A DNA stretch of 5,515 nucleotides from Pseudomonadota bacterium (lineage in GTDB: Bacteria > Pseudomonadota > Alphaproteobacteria > Rhizobiales > Rhizobiaceae): NCBI GenBank assembly GCA_003242525.1, contig QGUU01000199.1, positions 1 through 5,515 on the forward strand, given 5' to 3'. Made by a program: the position numbers and the translations under genes. The stretch's first letter is position 1; every line of letters begins with the position of its first letter. Below the pieces are notes generated by a model, which did not search any database, was not told the DNA's origin, and was given only the letters and a program-made list of their open reading frames with translations. This document shows positions 1-5,082 of the stretch, piece after piece.

Positions 1-31
1 CTTCTGGTGCTGCAATGGCGATATCGGACAT
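1..31 (-). CDS. N-terminal start of a cobalamin-riboswitch-controlled gene (partial, runs off the left edge)
   Basis: Only ten codons are inside the window; they read MSDIAIAAPE. The start is chosen because an ATG on the minus strand (31-29) follows a clear Shine-Dalgarno AGGGAG (minus strand, 43-38) at a 6-nt spacing, directly downstream of a cobalamin riboswitch on the same strand. Genes placed this way normally encode cobalamin synthesis, cobalamin uptake or cobalt transport. In alphaproteobacteria the small cobalt transporter subunit CbtB, followed by CbtA, is a common choice, and histidine phosphatase homologues often sit close by. The ten residues do not allow an assignment by themselves, so CbtB is only a context-based guess. 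The existence of a gene here is well supported, but its product is not. Confidence 0.7.
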   Translation of the reverse strand, partial: MSDIAIAAPE

Positions 32-37
32 ATCTGT

Positions 38-58
38 CTCCCTGGGATCCTGCGTCCC
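38..58 (-). promoter_or_regulatory. Expression platform and Shine-Dalgarno of the cobalamin riboswitch
   Basis: On the minus strand a short hairpin, GGGA (58-55) with TCCC (47-44) and a 7-nt loop, lies immediately upstream of the Shine-Dalgarno AGGGAG (43-38). The hexamer CAGGGA that contains it (44-39) is a perfect complement of TCCCTG (80-75), which overlaps the 3' strand of the aptamer's P1 helix. Ribosome access could therefore be coupled to aptamer folding. There is no T-run, so control of translation fits better than termination. The pairing is read from sequence; the direction of the switch is inferred. Confidence 0.5.
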
Positions 59-66
59 GTTTCGAT

Positions 67-167
67 GGCGTATACAGGGAAGATCTGACTCTCGGCGTGC
101 CAAGGCGGCACCCGATCACAGTGGCGCGACCGTGCCGGATTTGCACCGGCTTCCACGCCTGCATACG
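67..167 (-). promoter_or_regulatory. Cobalamin (B12) riboswitch aptamer
   Basis: Read on the minus strand, the conserved core at 154-116 contains GGAAGCCGGTGCAAATCCGG and then GCGCCACTGTGA, the signature of cobalamin riboswitches. P4 is GCCGG/CCGGC around the TGCAAAT loop, and P5 is ACGGT/ACTGT around the loop CGCGCC. A variable hairpin follows (GTGCC, 111-107, with GGCAC, 101-97), then the B12-box-like AGTCAGA (90-84). The aptamer is closed by a P1 helix of CGTATGCAG (167-159) with CTGTATACG (77-69): nine pairs, one of them G-U. At about 100 nt it is a compact version of a class that is often nearer 200 nt. It controls the gene leaving the window at the left, not the phosphatase homologue to the right, which is on the other strand. 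Confidence 0.93.
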
Positions 168-173
168 TTGCTG

Positions 174-202
174 ACAGTACCGGTAATCTTACGTAGTGTC
201 AA
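174..202 (-). promoter_or_regulatory. Promoter of the riboswitch transcript
   Basis: On the minus strand a perfect -35 box TTGACA (202-197) is followed, after 17 bp, by a weak -10 box TACTGT (179-174). Transcription would start near 167-168, which is the first base of the riboswitch P1 helix. The agreement between predicted start and the edge of the aptamer supports the call; the -10 box alone would not. Confidence 0.6.
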
Positions 203-214
203 CGAAGCTTAATT

Positions 215-233
215 GTGGGGCAGGCTGCCCCAC
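215..233. repeat. Perfect 19-bp palindrome, possible operator
   Basis: GTGGGGCAG and CTGCCCCAC are 9-bp arms around a single G. The site lies between the minus-strand riboswitch promoter (its -35 box begins at 202) and the plus-strand phosphatase homologue (start at 274), 12 bp upstream of the -35 box. Neither strand has a T-run after it, so an intrinsic terminator is unlikely. A binding site for a dimeric regulator of one or both divergent genes is a reasonable inference. Confidence 0.5.
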
Positions 234-273
234 TTCACGAAATTGGATGAAGTAACTGAAACCGGCAAATCGA

Positions 274-855
274 ATGGCCCAACGCCTGATTTTCGTTTGT
301 TGTGGCGCTACAGCCGCGATGCGGCGCGGCTGCTTTCCGTGCGATGAGCCGATGGACCCACGCTACCGCGCCCGTGCGGAATCGATGGCGGCCCGTTTCC
401 CTGGCGCCTCACGGGTGCTGACCGGCCCGGCCCTGCGCGCGCGCCAGACGGCGGAAGCCTTCGGTGGAGAAGTTCTCGAAGATGCCGCCCTTGCCGATCA
501 AGACTTCGGCGAATGGAGTGGCAAGGAACTGACAGATGTTGGAACTGCCGACCTTTCGGCGTGGCTGTCCGACCCGCATGCAGCTCCGCCGGCGGGCGAA
601 ACCTTCGGCCAGGTCTGCGCGCGCGTTCGGGGCTTCATGGACAGGCTGCTGGGTGGGAGCGGCCTGACGCTCGCCGTAACGCATCCTGCCACCATCCGTG
701 CCGCGATCCTTACCGCATTGGGCGCATCGCCAGCATGTTTCGCCCGGATCGACGTCGAGCCGCTAAGCCTGGTCGAGTTCCGGGGGGACGGGCGGCGCTG
801 GATGTTGCGTGCGCCCGGCGCTGGCTTCCCCGAGCCGCTCCCGCCAGGCGCCTGA
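274..855 (+). CDS. Histidine phosphatase superfamily protein (CobC/phosphoglycerate mutase-like) with altered catalytic motif
   Basis: The 193-residue product has the layout and usual length of the small histidine phosphatase family: an N-terminal beta strand with the motif region at 9-11, VLTGPALRARQTAEAF at 48-63 (phosphate-binding arginine region), DFGEWSGKEL at 78-87, an acidic GET at 108-110, and the second histidine in VTHPATIRAAI (His137). The nucleophile motif, normally R-H-G, reads Cys9-Cys10-Gly11, so the phospho-accepting histidine is absent. Family members include alpha-ribazole phosphatase CobC, and the divergent cobalamin riboswitch suggests a link to cobalamin or cobalt metabolism, but the substrate is unknown. 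The ATG at 274 is the first ATG after an in-frame stop at 253-255. No strong Shine-Dalgarno sequence precedes it. The gene ends 3 bp before the convergent aminotransferase gene. The family call is firm; enzymatic activity is doubtful. Confidence 0.88.
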   Translation: MAQRLIFVCCGATAAMRRGCFPCDEPMDPRYRARAESMAARFPGASRVLTGPALRARQTAEAFGGEVLEDAALADQDFGEWSGKELTDVGTADLSAWLSDPHAAPPAGETFGQVCARVRGFMDRLLGGSGLTLAVTHPATIRAAILTALGASPACFARIDVEPLSLVEFRGDGRRWMLRAPGAGFPEPLPPGA

Positions 856-858
856 GCC

Positions 859-1971
859 TCATTTGCTACGCGCGGCGGCCAACGCGCCGGGCAGTTCCTC
901 GGCGAAAATGTCCAGTTCATGGTCGAGGCCGACGCTCACCCGGATGCACCGGTCGAGCCCTGGCGCCATCGGCTTGCGGATGAACACATCGCGCGACAGC
1001 ATCTCCTTGAGCACCCTGGAGGCAAATTCACCGTCGCTGCCGCAATCGATGGTGACGAAATTGGTTGCGGAGGGCAGGGGTGTCAGCCCGTTTTCCCGCG
1101 CGATTTCCGCAATGCGCTCACGCCCGCGCGCCACGCGCGCCACCACCGAATCGAGATAGGCCTGGTCGGCCAGCGCGTCGACCCCGGCTATCTGCGCCAT
1201 CCGGCTGACGCCGTAATGGTTGCGGACCTTCTCGAAGTCACGGATAACCTGTGCTTCGCCGAACGCGTAGCCGCAGCGTATGCCGGCCAGCCCGTAGGCC
1301 TTGGAAAAAGTTCGCATCCGGACCAGGTTCGGTCGGGAAACGTCGATGGCCGGCACTGCCGAAGCCGGGCCCAGTTCGCAATAGGCTTCATCGAGCACCA
1401 GCATGCTGGTTTCGGGTAGTTCTGCGGCGAAACGGTTGATTTCGTCTGCGTTCCACCAGCTTCCCATCGGATTGTCCGGATTGGACAGATAGACCAGCGG
1501 CGCGTTTTCGCGCCGGGCCGCCGCCAGCAGCCCATCGAGATTTTCGCGGTCGCTTTCATAGGGAACGGCCACGAGACGGCCGCCGCTGGCAGCAACATGG
1601 AAATTGAAGGTGGGATAGGCGCCCAGCGAGGTCACCACCGGATCGCCCGGCGCAATGTACATGCGTACGATGAGGCCGAGCAGCCCGTCGATACCTTCTC
1701 CGACAACGATGTTTTCCGGCTGGATTCCGTGATGGGCTGCTGCCGCTACCTTGAGATCGTGATTGTCCGGGTCGCAGTACATCCACTGGTCCTTGGCGAC
1801 TTCGGCCATGCGGGCGATGACCCGGGGGGAGGGGCCGAAACTGCTTTCATTGGCGCCCATGCGGGCACGGAACGGCCGGCCGCTTGCCCTTTCCTGCGCC
1901 TCCGGGCCGACAAACGGCACCATAGTAGGCAGGGCTTCGATGACTGGGGTGAGCGGGGGACGTTTTTGCAT
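859..1971 (-). CDS. PLP-dependent aminotransferase, HisC-like (fold type I)
   Basis: The 370-residue length matches histidinol-phosphate aminotransferases and their relatives. Visible motifs in order are ANES at 40-43, GAYPTF at 117-122, SNPDNPMG at 163-170 (cofactor-contacting Asn167), LDEAY at 193-197 (Asp194, expected to contact the pyridine nitrogen), TFSKAYGLAGIRCGY at 221-235 (Lys224, the Schiff-base lysine; Arg232, phosphate contact) and RVSVG at 344-348 (Arg344, likely substrate carboxylate). All key residues are present, so it should be active. The substrate could be histidinol phosphate, an aromatic amino acid or another amino acid: this family includes several paralogues, and no his genes are nearby. 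Threonine-phosphate decarboxylase (CobD) is in the same superfamily and would fit the cobalamin context, but I see nothing specific for it. The start ATG has an AGG about 10 nt upstream. The gene converges on the phosphatase homologue, with no terminator visible between them. Confidence 0.9.
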   Translation of the reverse strand: MQKRPPLTPVIEALPTMVPFVGPEAQERASGRPFRARMGANESSFGPSPRVIARMAEVAKDQWMYCDPDNHDLKVAAAAHHGIQPENIVVGEGIDGLLGLIVRMYIAPGDPVVTSLGAYPTFNFHVAASGGRLVAVPYESDRENLDGLLAAARRENAPLVYLSNPDNPMGSWWNADEINRFAAELPETSMLVLDEAYCELGPASAVPAIDVSRPNLVRMRTFSKAYGLAGIRCGYAFGEAQVIRDFEKVRNHYGVSRMAQIAGVDALADQAYLDSVVARVARGRERIAEIARENGLTPLPSATNFVTIDCGSDGEFASRVLKEMLSRDVFIRKPMAPGLDRCIRVSVGLDHELDIFAEELPGALAAARSK

Positions 1972-2061
1972 TTCGAGGTTACCTGACGACTACCGGTTTC
2001 TTGGCCCTGGAAAACTGGACGATGGGAAGGGAGAGAATTGCCCGAAAGTAAAGCTTAAAAC

Positions 2062-2086
2062 GTTGATTTTTCGAAATTAAATCAAC
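2062..2086. repeat. AT-rich inverted repeat upstream of the aminotransferase gene
   Basis: GTTGATTT (2062-2069) and AAATCAAC (2079-2086) are perfect 8-bp arms around a 9-bp spacer, in an AT-rich island about 90-115 bp upstream of the minus-strand aminotransferase start. The island also offers loose promoter-like hexamers on the minus strand (TTGATT at 2085-2080 and TTTTAA at 2060-2055), but their spacing of 19 bp is too long for a confident promoter. A regulator binding site at the aminotransferase promoter is the likeliest reading. Confidence 0.4.
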
Positions 2087-2099
2087 CATTGATGCTTTG

Positions 2100-2278
2100 C
2101 GAGTCGGTGCGGCCTGCTTCCACCGTGGCAACAATCTCCACTTCCTGCCGGTTTCGCAAGATGAATGTTGTTGCATCCAGCGCGGCGTTCCCATCGGATT
2201 CGCATGTCCGATGCTGCGAGCCGCGCGGGACAGAATGGGCGCACAGGTGAGCCAAGCGGTCGCACCCGTTTATTGCGG
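2100..2278. other. Gene-free stretch with a long nested hairpin (possible structured RNA)
   Basis: No ORF here has a convincing start, ribosome site or recognisable protein. The region does contain a nested inverted repeat at 2177-2229. The outer arms are GCGCGGC (2180-2186) and GCCGCGC (2220-2226), extended by CC/GG across an A-G mismatch. The inner arms are CATCGGA (2192-2198) and TCCGATG (2207-2213) around the 8-nt loop TTCGCATG. Either strand could form it, and no T-run follows on either side. It lies upstream of the spermidine promoter, so it is not part of that leader. A small RNA, a regulator site or a relic are all possible. Confidence 0.4.
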
Positions 2279-2306
2279 TTGAGCCGGCCGACTTCTCTGC
2301 TATAAG
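2279..2306 (+). promoter_or_regulatory. Promoter of the spermidine operon
   Basis: The -35 box TTGAGC (2279-2284) and the -10 box TATAAG (2301-2306) are 16 bp apart, and TGC directly before the -10 box makes it an extended -10 element. Transcription should begin near 2312-2313. This is the best plus-strand promoter in the gap before the decarboxylase and implies a leader of about 385 nt. Confidence 0.6.
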
Positions 2307-2354
2307 GGCCCCGCTTGCTGATGCAGGTTTCATCTGCTGGTTGGGGAGGACGCC

Positions 2355-2570
2355 ATGAAATGCGACGCCCTCTTCCAATTGGGGATGGGCCCAGCCCAAC
2401 TGGACGCCACCCAAACGGAAGATAATTCGAGTTTGTGGCCCATGAGGGCGCCCAAGGCCGGTTTCCGGATGTGTAATGCCGGCAAGCTTTTTTCTGCACG
2501 CGTGCTAACGCCAGGCTTCGGCCTGCGCCTTCGGGGAAACAGCGCCAAAGCGCTGATTGGTTCTGCATAG
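2355..2570 (+). CDS. Possible small leader ORF (71 codons) upstream of the decarboxylase
   Basis: The ATG at 2355 is preceded by a very strong Shine-Dalgarno GGGGAGGA (2343-2350) with a 4-nt gap, much better than that of the decarboxylase itself. The predicted 71-residue peptide is basic, has no membrane segment or recognisable domain, and ends in NSAKALIGSA; the stop lies 9 nt before the 8-bp hairpin at 2580. It spans a stem with a T6 tract and two hairpins, so its translation would affect folding of the leader. I do not recognise the protein. Codon choice is mixed and not strongly coding-like. Alternatives are that the purine-rich stretch is only part of RNA structure, or that just the first codons matter as a regulatory upstream ORF. 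Confidence 0.35.
   Translation: MKCDALFQLGMGPAQLDATQTEDNSSLWPMRAPKAGFRMCNAGKLFSARVLTPGFGLRLRGNSAKALIGSA
2457..2493 (+). terminator. Candidate attenuator (stem followed by T6) inside the leader
   Basis: GCCGG (2457-2461) can pair with CCGGC (2479-2483), and AAG/CTT pairing can extend the base across a 3-nt bulge. Six T follow at 2488-2493. A third CCGG at 2465-2468 lies between the arms and can pair with either one, for example as CCGG-TTT-CCGG (2458-2468), which would break the stem before the T-run. Competing pairings are typical of attenuators. The stem is short and the loop long, so this is moderate evidence only. Confidence 0.35.
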
Positions 2571-2600
2571 GCGTTGCTCTCATCCTCCTGGAGAGGATGA
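2512..2600 (+). other. Three consecutive stable hairpins in the leader
   Basis: Hairpin one is CAGGC-TTCG-GCCTG (2512-2525), a C(UUCG)G tetraloop of the unusually stable type. Hairpin two is CAGCGC-CAAA-GCGCTG (2540-2555). Hairpin three is TCATCCTC-CTGGA-GAGGATGA (2580-2600), eight perfect pairs. Its 5' arm and loop contain TCCTCC (2583-2588), the exact complement of GGAGGA (2345-2350) in the leader ORF's Shine-Dalgarno region, so a long-range alternative pairing is possible. No T-run follows, so they are not terminators on their own. Confidence 0.6.
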
Positions 2601-2663
2601 CAGGTTTCCCATTTCAGCATGACGCCGCCACCGCCGGCAGGTGCATTTCACATTCCCAACAAG

Positions 2664-2678
2664 GTCGGCCCGGCCGGC
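2664..2678 (+). promoter_or_regulatory. GC hairpin just upstream of the decarboxylase start
   Basis: GTCGGC (2664-2669) pairs with GCCGGC (2673-2678), with one G-U pair and a 3-nt loop, ending 19 nt before the ATG at 2698. The bases between, TGCAAACAACGGTTAGCCC, hold no Shine-Dalgarno sequence. A second GCCGGC at 2633-2638 could compete for the same pairing. This arrangement could limit or gate ribosome entry. Confidence 0.35.
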
Positions 2679-2697
2679 TGCAAACAACGGTTAGCCC

Positions 2698-3810
2698 ATG
2701 ACACGACACGCCGAACCGCGCACGCCCTACTATTTGATCGACAAGCAGAAGCTCCTTGCCAATATGCGCATGATCGACCGCGTGCGTGAGCAATCAGGTG
2801 CGAAAGCGCTGCTGGCGCTCAAATGCTTCGCCACCTGGTCGGTGTTCGACCTGATGCGCGAGCACATGGACGGCACCACCTCCTCGTCACTCAACGAAGT
2901 GCGCCTTGGCCGTCAGCGTTTCGGGGGCGAAACTCACGCCTACTCGGTCGCCTGGGCCGATCACGAGATCGACGAGGCGGTGTCATATGCTGACAAGATC
3001 ATCTTCAACTCGATCCAGCAACTGGAGCGCTTTGCGGGTAATGCATCCGGCATCGTGCGTGGCCTGCGGCTCAATCCGGGCATTTCGTCATCCTCCTTCG
3101 ATCTTGCCGACCCTGCACGGCCCTTCTCGCGCCTTGGTGAGTGGGATCAGCAGAAGGTGCTGGCCGTCATGGACAGGATCAGCGGCTTCATGATCCACAA
3201 CAACTGCGAAAACAGCGACTTCGGCCTTTTCGACCGCATGCTCGGCCAGATCGAGGAGCGCTTCGGAGAATTGCTCAAGCGCGCCGAGTGGGTCAGCCTC
3301 GGCGGTGGCATCCACTTCACCGGTGAGGGCTACCCGCTCGAGGATTTCTGCGCCCGTTTGAAGCGGTTTTCAGAAACCTTCGGCGTGCAGGTATATCTGG
3401 AGCCGGGCGAGGCAGCCATCACCAACAGCGCTTCCCTGGAAGTAACCGTCCTCGACACGCTCTTTAACGGCAAGCACCTGGCGATCGTGGACTCGTCGAT
3501 CGAGGCCCACATGCTGGACCTCCTGATCTATCGCGAAAGCGCAAGGATCGGGCCTGACTCAGGCGAACACGAGGTGATGGTCTGCGGCAAGTCCTGCCTC
3601 GCGGGAGATATTTTCGGCACCTTCCGCTTCCCCGAACCGCTGAAGGTTGGCGACCGTCTCTCGGTGGAGGACGCGGCCGGCTACACGATGGTCAAGAAGA
3701 ACTGGTTCAACGGCGTGGCAATGCCAGCCATCGCGATCCGCGAGCTCGACGGATCGATCCGCACTGTTCGCGAATTCGGCTTCGCCGACTACGAACAGAG
3801 CCTTTCTTGA
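2698..3810 (+). CDS. nspC: Carboxynorspermidine/carboxyspermidine decarboxylase
   Basis: This PLP enzyme of the alanine racemase/ornithine decarboxylase fold removes the carboxyl group from carboxyspermidine or carboxynorspermidine, the last step of the aspartate-semialdehyde route to spermidine; it is expected to be cytoplasmic. The 370 residues are close to the family length. Motifs are PYYLIDK at 10-16, ALKCFATWSVF at 40-50 with the cofactor lysine Lys42, TTSSSLNEVRLG at 60-71, HNNCENSDF at 167-175, the glycine loop SLGGGIHF at 200-207 that holds the PLP phosphate, EPGEA at 235-239, and CGKSCLAGD at 296-304 with the dimer-interface Cys300 and Asp304. The ATG at 2698 follows an in-frame TAG at 2692-2694, so no earlier start is possible, yet there is no Shine-Dalgarno sequence. 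The dehydrogenase that makes its substrate lies 33 nt downstream. The choice between the spermidine and norspermidine substrates cannot be made from sequence. Confidence 0.95.
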   Translation: MTRHAEPRTPYYLIDKQKLLANMRMIDRVREQSGAKALLALKCFATWSVFDLMREHMDGTTSSSLNEVRLGRQRFGGETHAYSVAWADHEIDEAVSYADKIIFNSIQQLERFAGNASGIVRGLRLNPGISSSSFDLADPARPFSRLGEWDQQKVLAVMDRISGFMIHNNCENSDFGLFDRMLGQIEERFGELLKRAEWVSLGGGIHFTGEGYPLEDFCARLKRFSETFGVQVYLEPGEAAITNSASLEVTVLDTLFNGKHLAIVDSSIEAHMLDLLIYRESARIGPDSGEHEVMVCGKSCLAGDIFGTFRFPEPLKVGDRLSVEDAAGYTMVKKNWFNGVAMPAIAIRELDGSIRTVREFGFADYEQSLS

Positions 3811-3824
3811 GTTCACCCCTAAAG

Positions 3825-3830
3825 AAGGAG
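3825..3830 (+). promoter_or_regulatory. Distant Shine-Dalgarno for the dehydrogenase
   Basis: AAGGAG is a strong ribosome site but lies 13 nt from the ATG at 3844, which is longer than usual. A second purine run, AAGGGA (3837-3842), is too close. No in-frame start codon exists nearer the site, and the N-terminal nucleotide-binding strand fixes the ATG at 3844. Confidence 0.5.
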
Positions 3831-3843
3831 TTTTCCAAGGGAA

Positions 3844-5082
3844 ATGAAGAAGAACGTCCTCATCATCGGCGCGGGCGGCGTGGCGCAGGTCGTTGCGCAT
3901 AAGTGCGCCCAGAACAATGACGTGCTCGGCGATATCCATATCGCTTCGCGCACGCTTGCCAAGTGCGACGCCATCATCGCTTCCATTCACGAAAAGAAAG
4001 CCCTCAAGGTGGAGGGCAAGCTGGAAGCCCACACGCTGGACGCAATGAATGTGGATGCGACGAAGGCGCTGATCGAACAGACGGGCGCACGTATCGTCAT
4101 CAATGTCGGCTCCGCCTTCCTCAACATGTCCGTGATGTCGGCCTGCATCGCTACCGGAGCGGCCTATATCGACACCGCGATCCACGAGGACCCGATGAGG
4201 GTCTGCGAGCCGCCGCCGTGGTATGCCAATTACGAATGGAAGCGCCGGGAAGAATGTGAGAAGGCAGGCGTCACGGCCATTCTTGGCGCCGGCTTCGATC
4301 CGGGCGTCGTAAACGCCTATGCCAAGCTCGCCTATGACGAATATTTCGACAAGATCGACTCGATCGACATAGTCGACATCAACGCCGGCACCCATGGCCG
4401 CTATTTCGCGACCAATTTCGACCCGGAGATCAATTTCCGCGAATTCACCGGGCAGGTCTGGACTTGGCAGAACAACCAGTGGGTCTCGAACAAGATGTTC
4501 GAGGTTGGCAAGGAGTGGGATCTCCCGGTCGTCGGAAAGCAGAAAGCCTACCTGACGGGTCATGATGAAGTGCATTCGCTGTCGCAGATCCTTAAGGTGC
4601 CCAATGTGCGGTTCTGGATGGGCTTCAGCGACCACTACATCAACGTCTTTACGGTGCTGAAAAATATCGGCCTTCTTTCCGAAAAGCCGGTGAGGACGGC
4701 CGAGGGCGTCGAGGTTGTTCCGCTCAAGGTCGTCAAGGCCGTGCTTCCCGATCCAGGCTCGCTTGCGCCCGACTACACCGGCAAGACCTGCATCGGCGAT
4801 CTCGTCAAGGGTACCAAGGACGGTAAGGAACGCGAGGTATTCATCTACAATGTCGCCGACCACAAGGAAGCCTTTGAGGAGGTCGGCTCCCAGGGCATCT
4901 CCTATACCGCCGGCGTTCCGGCCGTCGCCGCGGCGATGCTGATCGCCACCGGTGAGTGGGACGTGAAGAAGATGGCAAATGTCGAGGACCTGCCGCCGCA
5001 GCCCTTCCTGGGCCTTCTCAACAAGATCGGCCTGCCGACCCGGATCAGGGACGAAAACGGCGATCGTGCGTTGAACTTCTGA
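3844..5082 (+). CDS. Carboxynorspermidine/carboxyspermidine synthase (dehydrogenase), saccharopine dehydrogenase family
   Basis: The product is a 412-residue cytoplasmic oxidoreductase that, by family, reductively condenses aspartate beta-semialdehyde with putrescine (or diaminopropane) to form carboxyspermidine (or carboxynorspermidine). The Rossmann dinucleotide loop GAGGVA sits at 9-14, right after the first strand, and ASR at 34-36 is a common NADP-type pattern after the second strand. Further family blocks are YIDTAIHEDP at 108-117, the glycine-rich GAGFDPGVVNA at 148-158, DINAGTHGRYFATNFDPEIN at 178-197 and GISYTAGVPAVAAAML at 351-366. A plain saccharopine dehydrogenase of lysine metabolism is the main alternative, but the decarboxylase gene 33 nt upstream strongly favours the polyamine role. 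The two should be co-transcribed, ending at the terminator about 97 nt downstream. Start choice rests on the Rossmann strand and on a Shine-Dalgarno sequence 13 nt away. Confidence 0.94.
   Translation: MKKNVLIIGAGGVAQVVAHKCAQNNDVLGDIHIASRTLAKCDAIIASIHEKKALKVEGKLEAHTLDAMNVDATKALIEQTGARIVINVGSAFLNMSVMSACIATGAAYIDTAIHEDPMRVCEPPPWYANYEWKRREECEKAGVTAILGAGFDPGVVNAYAKLAYDEYFDKIDSIDIVDINAGTHGRYFATNFDPEINFREFTGQVWTWQNNQWVSNKMFEVGKEWDLPVVGKQKAYLTGHDEVHSLSQILKVPNVRFWMGFSDHYINVFTVLKNIGLLSEKPVRTAEGVEVVPLKVVKAVLPDPGSLAPDYTGKTCIGDLVKGTKDGKEREVFIYNVADHKEAFEEVGSQGISYTAGVPAVAAAMLIATGEWDVKKMANVEDLPPQPFLGLLNKIGLPTRIRDENGDRALNF

Larger units (their letters stand above)
2313..2697 (+). promoter_or_regulatory. Long structured 5' leader of the carboxyspermidine decarboxylase operon
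   Basis: Between the predicted transcription start and the decarboxylase ATG lie at least six local hairpins. One stem is CCA-A-TTGGG (2375-2383) with CCCAA-C-TGG (2395-2403). The others are the GC stem before a T6 tract (2457-2493), a UUCG-capped hairpin (2512-2525), CAGCGC/GCGCTG (2540-2555), an 8-bp stem (2580-2600) and a GC hairpin near the start codon (2664-2678). The leader also carries a possible 71-codon ORF. Such density suggests a cis-acting regulatory RNA. The speF motif, a structured leader upstream of alphaproteobacterial ornithine decarboxylase genes, is a known precedent in the same pathway, but I cannot confirm from memory that this is the same motif. Confidence 0.5.

Noticed and set aside
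15..212. 65-codon plus-strand frame at the left edge
   Set aside because: It lies entirely opposite the riboswitch and its promoter, with no ribosome site. The conserved RNA explains this sequence.
215..233. The palindrome as an intrinsic terminator
   Set aside because: No T-run follows on either strand, and both flanking genes start here rather than end.
498..920. Open frames antisense or out of frame to the histidine phosphatase homologue (409-684 minus, 498-920 minus, 513-983 plus)
   Set aside because: They overlap a gene with clear family motifs and show no motifs or ribosome sites of their own.
2097..2282. 61-codon plus-strand frame
   Set aside because: No Shine-Dalgarno sequence, Cys-rich patchy composition, and it covers the nested hairpin. 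Better read as non-coding.
2077..2620. Minus-strand frames of 110, 168 and 96 codons in the gap before the spermidine operon
   Set aside because: They overlap each other, the promoter and the structured leader, have no recognisable protein features and lack convincing ribosome sites.
3559..4863. 434-codon open frame on the minus strand opposite the two spermidine genes
   Set aside because: It is antisense to two well-recognised genes and spans the gap between them. Its composition (many His, Asp, Val, Arg) is typical of an antisense shadow in GC-rich DNA, and no domain is recognisable.
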